Source of the DNA: CAYJAD01 sp964370305
GTDB lineage: Bacteria > Desulfobacterota > Desulfovibrionia > Desulfovibrionales > Desulfovibrionaceae
Length of the DNA stretch: 10,350 nt
Direction of reading: 5' to 3'
NCBI GenBank assembly: GCA_964370305.1
Contig: CAYJIU010000073.1
Location: 1 to 10,350, forward strand
Positions 6,862 to 10,350 of this stretch are shown here, piece by piece. The translations under genes were made by a program, and so were the position numbers. A model generated the notes under the pieces. It searched no databases. It worked only from the letters and a program-made list of their open reading frames with translations, and was not told the origin of the DNA. Positions within the stretch are counted from its first letter, which is position 1. The number at the start of each line of letters is the position of its first letter.

Positions 6862-6888
6862 AAGTGTAAAAAAATATTTTATACACTT
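6862..6888. promoter_or_regulatory. 27-bp near-palindrome in the rluB upstream region, candidate operator
   Basis: The arms AAGTGTA (6862-6868) and TACACTT (6882-6888) are perfectly inverted. Most of the 13 bases between them also pair about the centre at 6875; only 6869/6881 and 6874/6876 mismatch. The right half contains a -10-like TATACA (6880-6885), though no good -35 lies 16-18 bp upstream. A protein bound here would cover the likely rluB promoter, 32 bp before the ATG. An AT-rich hairpin in the leader is the alternative. Confidence 0.35.
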
Positions 6889-6919
6889 TGGTGCAGTTTT
6901 AAAATTTTAGGAGCTTAAA

Positions 6920-7738
6920 ATGCCTCCAAATTCAAAACCGAGACAGTCAAAAAAAGTTACTATATCAAATATGTGTAAAAATCCGCTTAATGATGTACGC
7001 AAGGATGAACTTGCTCCTGTGCGTATTAACAAGGCTTTAGCTGATGCTGGTGTTTGCTCAAGGCGCAAAGCTGAAGAACTCATTACTTCCGGCAAAGTTA
7101 GTGTTAATAATCAAATAATTACAGAGCTTAGCTTTAAAGTTCAGGCGCAAGATAAACTTTGCGTTGAAGGCAAAGAAATTAAGCGAGGCACCACACGCTG
7201 TTATTTGTTGTTACACAAGCCTGTGCAAACTATGTGTACAGCTCATGACCCCGAAGGACGCAGCACAATATTTGATATTTTACCTTCAAAATGGCGCAAT
7301 GAAAGACTTTTTAGCGTTGGACGTCTAGACTTTTTCTCTGAAGGATTATTGATTTTGACCAATGACGGAGACTTTGCGCAAAAATTATCCCACCCAAGTC
7401 ATAACCTGACCAAAACTTATCGCGTTTTGGTGCGAGAGGAAGTAAGCCCTGCTCTACTTAAAATTATGCAAAGTGGCATGACCCTGGAGGAAGGTGAAAA
7501 GCTTGCTCCGGTAGACGTGCGTGTGGTGCGCCCACCTAATGCTGATACCTCTACAACACTGTTAGAGATGACTTTAAGTCAAGGAATAAATCGTCAAATC
7601 AGGCGTATGTGTCGTGATTTGGGTCTCACTATTTTTAAATTAATTCGTATTGCTCAAGGCCCTGTACTTTTAGGTGATTTGGAGATTGGTGCAGTTAGGG
7701 AGCTAACCAAAAAAGAAATTTACGCCTTAACTTGTTGA
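6920..7738 (+). CDS. rluB: RluB-type 23S rRNA pseudouridine synthase
   Basis: This 272-residue cytoplasmic enzyme belongs to the RsuA/RluB/E/F pseudouridine synthases, which isomerise a specific uridine in rRNA. RluB itself acts at position 2605 (E. coli numbering) of 23S rRNA. An N-terminal S4 RNA-binding domain runs from about 34 to 80 (VRINKALADAGVCSRRKAEE, then SGKVSVNNQII). The catalytic domain opens with YLLLHKPVQTMCT (95-107). The active-site Asp137 lies in GRLDFFSEGLLILTNDG (134-150), where Phe-Phe-Ser replaces the more usual x-x-Thr. TKTYRV (164-169) and GINRQIRRMC (222-231) complete the family motifs. A polar, lysine-rich N-terminal extension of about 33 residues precedes the S4 domain. 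The first ATG is chosen because AGGAG (6909-6913) lies six bases upstream, and Met18 has no ribosome binding site. It appears to be transcribed alone. Choosing RluB over RluE or RluF rests on the S4 domain and general resemblance. Confidence 0.88.
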   Translation: MPPNSKPRQSKKVTISNMCKNPLNDVRKDELAPVRINKALADAGVCSRRKAEELITSGKVSVNNQIITELSFKVQAQDKLCVEGKEIKRGTTRCYLLLHKPVQTMCTAHDPEGRSTIFDILPSKWRNERLFSVGRLDFFSEGLLILTNDGDFAQKLSHPSHNLTKTYRVLVREEVSPALLKIMQSGMTLEEGEKLAPVDVRVVRPPNADTSTTLLEMTLSQGINRQIRRMCRDLGLTIFKLIRIAQGPVLLGDLEIGAVRELTKKEIYALTC

Positions 7739-7754
7739 GATTTTAAATAATTAC

Positions 7755-7783
7755 ACAGTAAAAATTTTTATTGTACTGTTTTT
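7755..7783 (+). terminator. Weak terminator-like hairpin after rluB
   Basis: Seventeen bases after the rluB stop, ACAGTA (7755-7760) and TACTGT (7774-7779) form a six-base-pair stem around a 13-base AT-rich loop. Five T residues follow (7779-7783). The stem has only two G-C pairs and the loop is long, so termination would be inefficient. Some read-through into the kinase gene is possible. Confidence 0.35.
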
Positions 7784-7835
7784 GGTTCTGGAATACTATG
7801 CCGCGTTATTTAAAACTTTAATGGGATAAAACATT

Positions 7836-10350
7836 ATGAAAAATTCAAACAATAATCCCAAAAAGGCTGAAGTCTCTCTTGAAGAATATAACAATCTTTT
7901 AGCTGAACTTGAAGACACACGTAGCAAACTCGCCTTTTTTGAAGCCCTTGTGGATGAAATCCCTATTCCTACCTTTGCTAAAAGTTCTGACGCAAGGTTT
8001 TGCGTTCTTAACAAAGCCTACGCTCAATACTTTAGTGTTGATAATAGTCTCTTGGGTACTACCGTACTTGACTTGCAGCATTTATCCTTAGAAGACCGCA
8101 AAAAATATCAAGTAGAAGACTTACACCTTATCAAAAATACTGGTGAAGTTCATTATGAAACAACTTTTGATATTGAAGACAACATTGCTCAAGCTCTGTA
8201 TTGGACTAAGGGTTTTTGTGCTAAAACGGGTGAAAAAGGCCTTGTGGGGGTTTTTGTTGATATTTCTAAGCAAAAAGAATTTGAGGCAAGCCTTGCAGAA
8301 AATGTTATAAAGTTGGAAAAAGCTCAAGAAAATGTGCAAATTGCCAATGATCGCATGAAGGCTATGCTTGATACCATGCCTTTAGCCGCACAAGTGTGGT
8401 CACAAGACCGTGTAATGCTTGACGCAAGTCAAGAAACCGCAAGGCTTTTTGGATTTAAAGACCCTCAAGATTTTATTAAGCGTTTTAAAGAAATAGTTCC
8501 AGAATTTCAACCAAATGGTGAAAAATCAGCTGAGCTTGCTCAGCAGTATATAACTGAAGCTTTTGAGTTAGGTTATTTACGTAGACATTGGACACAGTTA
8601 AACACTGCCGGCGAAGTAATCCCCTTAGACGCCATATTTATTCCAAGCTTTATACGAGATGAAAAAGTTTTACTAGTATTTTTAAGAGATTTACGAGAAC
8701 AGCATGAACAAATTCGTAAAATTCGTGAGGCTGACGAATATACAAAGGTTATGCTTGATGCAAGCCCATTTGGCACTATGATTTGGGATAAAGACGTTAA
8801 TCTCTTAGATTGCAATGTAGCTGTAGCAAAAGTTTTTGGAGTGCGTGATAAGCAAGAGTTTCAAGAAATTTTTCATACACTTTACCCTGAATTTCAGCCT
8901 GATGGAGTTTTGTCCGCACAAAAAATGGTAGAGCACATACAAATAGCTTTAACTGAGGGCTCAACTAAGAGTTACTGGGTGGGGCTCACCCCTGCTGGAG
9001 ATGAAATACCTACAGAAATAACTGCTGTTAAAGCCAAGCATAATAATCAAGATATGGTTGTGGCCTTTGTTCGCGACTTAAGAGAGGTTGAAGAAAACAT
9101 TAAAAAAGCTCAGCTTGCTGAAAAGCGTACCGAAGCCATCTTAAATGGAGTACCATTAGGCATTAACATATTAAATTTACAACTACAAATTGTTGACTGC
9201 AATGATGAAGCTATTCGTATGTCAGGCTTTAAGACTAGAGAGGAATACCTTGAAAAAGTTATGAGCTACTTTCCTGAGCTTCAACCCAATGGCCAGACTT
9301 CCGAGCAATTTATTATGGAGAAATTTTCAGATTTACGCGAAGGTAGGGTAAAAAACTTTGAAATGATAGCTCTTAGTGCAGATAAAGAAGATATCCCCAT
9401 CGATGTAACCTTAACTTATGCTCACGTTGAACACGAAGAACTTTACATCGGGTATGTGCGCGATTTACGAGAATCCAAGGCTATGTTAAAAGAAATTGAA
9501 TTATCTAAAGAAGCTGCGGAAAAAAGTGCCATGGTTAAGAGTGAGTTTTTAGCTAATATGAGCCATGAAATACGCACACCCATGAATGGGATTTTAGGGC
9601 TATTACATATTTTATCTAGTACTAAGCTTGATAAAGTTCAACAAAACTATCTACAAAAGGCCTTATTTTCCACCAATGAACTTTTGCGCATTATTAATGA
9701 TATATTAGATTTTTCTAAAATCGAAGCTGGTAAACTTGAGTTGGAGACTACCCTTTTTACCATTCATGATGTCTGTTCAGAGATGGAAAGTCTTTTTGGT
9801 CATGCTATTGAAGATAAAGGTCTTAAGTGTAATATTGATGAGGGAGAGTTTGCTACTACTCCCATCTTGGGTGATCCCTTACGCTTAAAACAGGTTTTGC
9901 TTAACTTAGTAAGCAATGCCATTAAGTTTACAGGCAAAGGAAGCATTAGCGTTTTAGTTACAAGCACCAAACAATTAAATAACAAATTACAAGTCCTTTT
10001 TGAGATAAGAGACACCGGCATTGGGCTAAGTGAAGAGCAAATTGCCAATCTTTTCTCTGCATTTTCACAGGCCGACTCATCGGTTACGCGTAAATACGGT
10101 GGTACTGGCCTTGGCCTTGCTATTTCAAAGAAAATTGTGAATATGCTGCAAGGTGATATATGGGTAAAGAGTACACCAGGGCATGGTTCAAGCTTCTTTT
10201 TCACTGCTCTCTTTAAGCTTGCGGAGGGTGATGCGGCTATGATTTCACCTGTTGCTAATATTGAGCAAGCTGCAAAATTATACCAAGGGCATCTCTTATT
10301 GGTTGAGGATAATCAAATTAATCAAATTATTGCCGAAGAGCTTTTGCAAA
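7836..10350 (+). CDS. Multi-PAS hybrid sensor histidine kinase (3' end outside window)
   Basis: The frame opens at ATG 7836 and runs uninterrupted for 838 codons to the window end. An upstream in-frame ATG (7821) is followed at once by a stop. The only ribosome binding site candidate is a weak GGGA. No membrane segment or signal peptide is visible, so it should sense a cytoplasmic cue. In order it has a PAS domain (about 35-150) ending in GVFVDISKQKEFE and a coiled linker. Three PAS-like units follow, at about 174-302, 303-431 and 432-560. HisKA comes next, with His577 in NMSHEIRTPMNGILG as the expected autophosphorylation site. HATPase_c has Asn694 in LNLVSNAIKF, DTGIG (726-730) and GGTGLGLAI (755-763). 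The start of a receiver is visible as LLVEDNQIN, with the acidic pair Glu824-Asp825. The phosphoacceptor Asp and anything after it are off the window, so further receiver or Hpt domains cannot be judged. Partner and stimulus are unknown. Confidence 0.93.
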   Translation, partial: MKNSNNNPKKAEVSLEEYNNLLAELEDTRSKLAFFEALVDEIPIPTFAKSSDARFCVLNKAYAQYFSVDNSLLGTTVLDLQHLSLEDRKKYQVEDLHLIKNTGEVHYETTFDIEDNIAQALYWTKGFCAKTGEKGLVGVFVDISKQKEFEASLAENVIKLEKAQENVQIANDRMKAMLDTMPLAAQVWSQDRVMLDASQETARLFGFKDPQDFIKRFKEIVPEFQPNGEKSAELAQQYITEAFELGYLRRHWTQLNTAGEVIPLDAIFIPSFIRDEKVLLVFLRDLREQHEQIRKIREADEYTKVMLDASPFGTMIWDKDVNLLDCNVAVAKVFGVRDKQEFQEIFHTLYPEFQPDGVLSAQKMVEHIQIALTEGSTKSYWVGLTPAGDEIPTEITAVKAKHNNQDMVVAFVRDLREVEENIKKAQLAEKRTEAILNGVPLGINILNLQLQIVDCNDEAIRMSGFKTREEYLEKVMSYFPELQPNGQTSEQFIMEKFSDLREGRVKNFEMIALSADKEDIPIDVTLTYAHVEHEELYIGYVRDLRESKAMLKEIELSKEAAEKSAMVKSEFLANMSHEIRTPMNGILGLLHILSSTKLDKVQQNYLQKALFSTNELLRIINDILDFSKIEAGKLELETTLFTIHDVCSEMESLFGHAIEDKGLKCNIDEGEFATTPILGDPLRLKQVLLNLVSNAIKFTGKGSISVLVTSTKQLNNKLQVLFEIRDTGIGLSEEQIANLFSAFSQADSSVTRKYGGTGLGLAISKKIVNMLQGDIWVKSTPGHGSSFFFTALFKLAEGDAAMISPVANIEQAAKLYQGHLLLVEDNQINQIIAEELLQ
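8355..9515 (+). repeat. Three tandem 129-residue PAS-like sensor units inside the kinase
   Basis: Three coding units of 387 bp follow each other without any length change. Unit openings are MLDTMPL (Met177), MLDASPF (Met306) and ILNGVPL (Ile435). Mid-unit motifs are PEFQPNG (Pro222), PEFQPDG (Pro351) and PELQPNG (Pro480). Unit ends are FLRDLRE (Asp285), FVRDLRE (Asp414) and YVRDLRE (Asp543). All three landmarks recur at exactly 129 residues. Codons and many residues between landmarks have diverged, so the duplication is not recent. The preceding first PAS domain lacks these motifs. Confidence 0.88.

Larger units (their letters stand above)
6440..6919. other. Divergent AT-rich intergenic region (480 bp)
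   Basis: This is the only long stretch without a convincing gene. It separates the leftward rdgC-like block from rightward rluB. It holds a good leftward promoter with an adjoining inverted repeat, a pair of 8-bp direct repeats 10 bp apart, and a 27-bp near-palindrome just upstream of rluB. These are listed separately. The central part (about 6640-6860) is very AT-rich, with homopolymer runs, and I see nothing else that I can support there. Two tiny reading frames exist (26 and 11 codons) but lack convincing evidence. Confidence 0.7.

Noticed and set aside
7771..7799. Promoter TTGTAC-17 bp-TACTAT before the kinase gene
   Set aside because: Only 3 of 6 and 4 of 6 bases match consensus, and it overlaps the terminator-like hairpin. 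It is possible but not supported enough to annotate.
9800..10204. 134-codon open frame on the minus strand inside the kinase gene
   Set aside because: It is antisense to the strongly conserved HATPase_c motifs and has no protein-like features; it is a shadow of the kinase frame.

Overview
The window is bacterial chromosomal DNA, AT-rich (roughly 40% G+C by eye) and gene-dense. I see no phage, transposase, CRISPR array, tRNA or rRNA. The RecN, the two-gene RdgC and the multi-PAS hybrid kinase best resemble those of sulfate-reducing Desulfovibrionales-type bacteria, at the low-G+C end of that group. This placement comes from remembered family resemblance, not a search.

Layout. Bases 1-191 hold a small GC-rich palindromic element (about 46-89) and, at the extreme left edge, a possible promoter and ribosome binding site for a leftward gene outside the window. 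Bases 192-6439 are one tightly packed leftward gene block. In transcription order it encodes an RdgC-like N-terminal protein, an RdgC-like C-terminal protein, two peptide/nickel-type ABC permeases (OppB/DppB then OppC/DppC), RecN, and a gamma-glutamyltranspeptidase-family Ntn hydrolase. The five junctions are 2, 14, 2, 9 and 2 bp, so one transcript is likely. It could start at a good sigma70-like promoter at 6478-6506, which is followed by an inverted repeat at the probable start of transcription. Bases 6440-6919 are a 480-bp AT-rich divergent intergenic region with several candidate operators. Bases 6920-7738 encode an RluB-type 23S rRNA pseudouridine synthase, followed by a weak terminator-like hairpin. 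From 7836 to the right edge runs a large cytoplasmic hybrid histidine kinase, cut by the window end just inside its receiver domain. It carries one ordinary PAS domain and three PAS-like units repeated with an exact 129-residue period.

How the genes fit together. The leftward block mixes two DNA-recombination functions (RdgC-like pair, RecN) with a peptide permease pair and a cytoplasmic Ntn hydrolase. The permeases and hydrolase could import and break down a small gamma-linked or amide peptide, but the ATPases and binding protein are not here, and the hydrolase lacks the arginine that typical enzymes use to hold the gamma-glutamyl group. The rightward genes are an rRNA modification enzyme and an apparently separate signalling protein.

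The points most worth a second look are the length-locked sensor repeats of the kinase, the naturally split RdgC, and the operator-like repeats in the divergent intergenic region. I did not find anything I would call a wholly new system.
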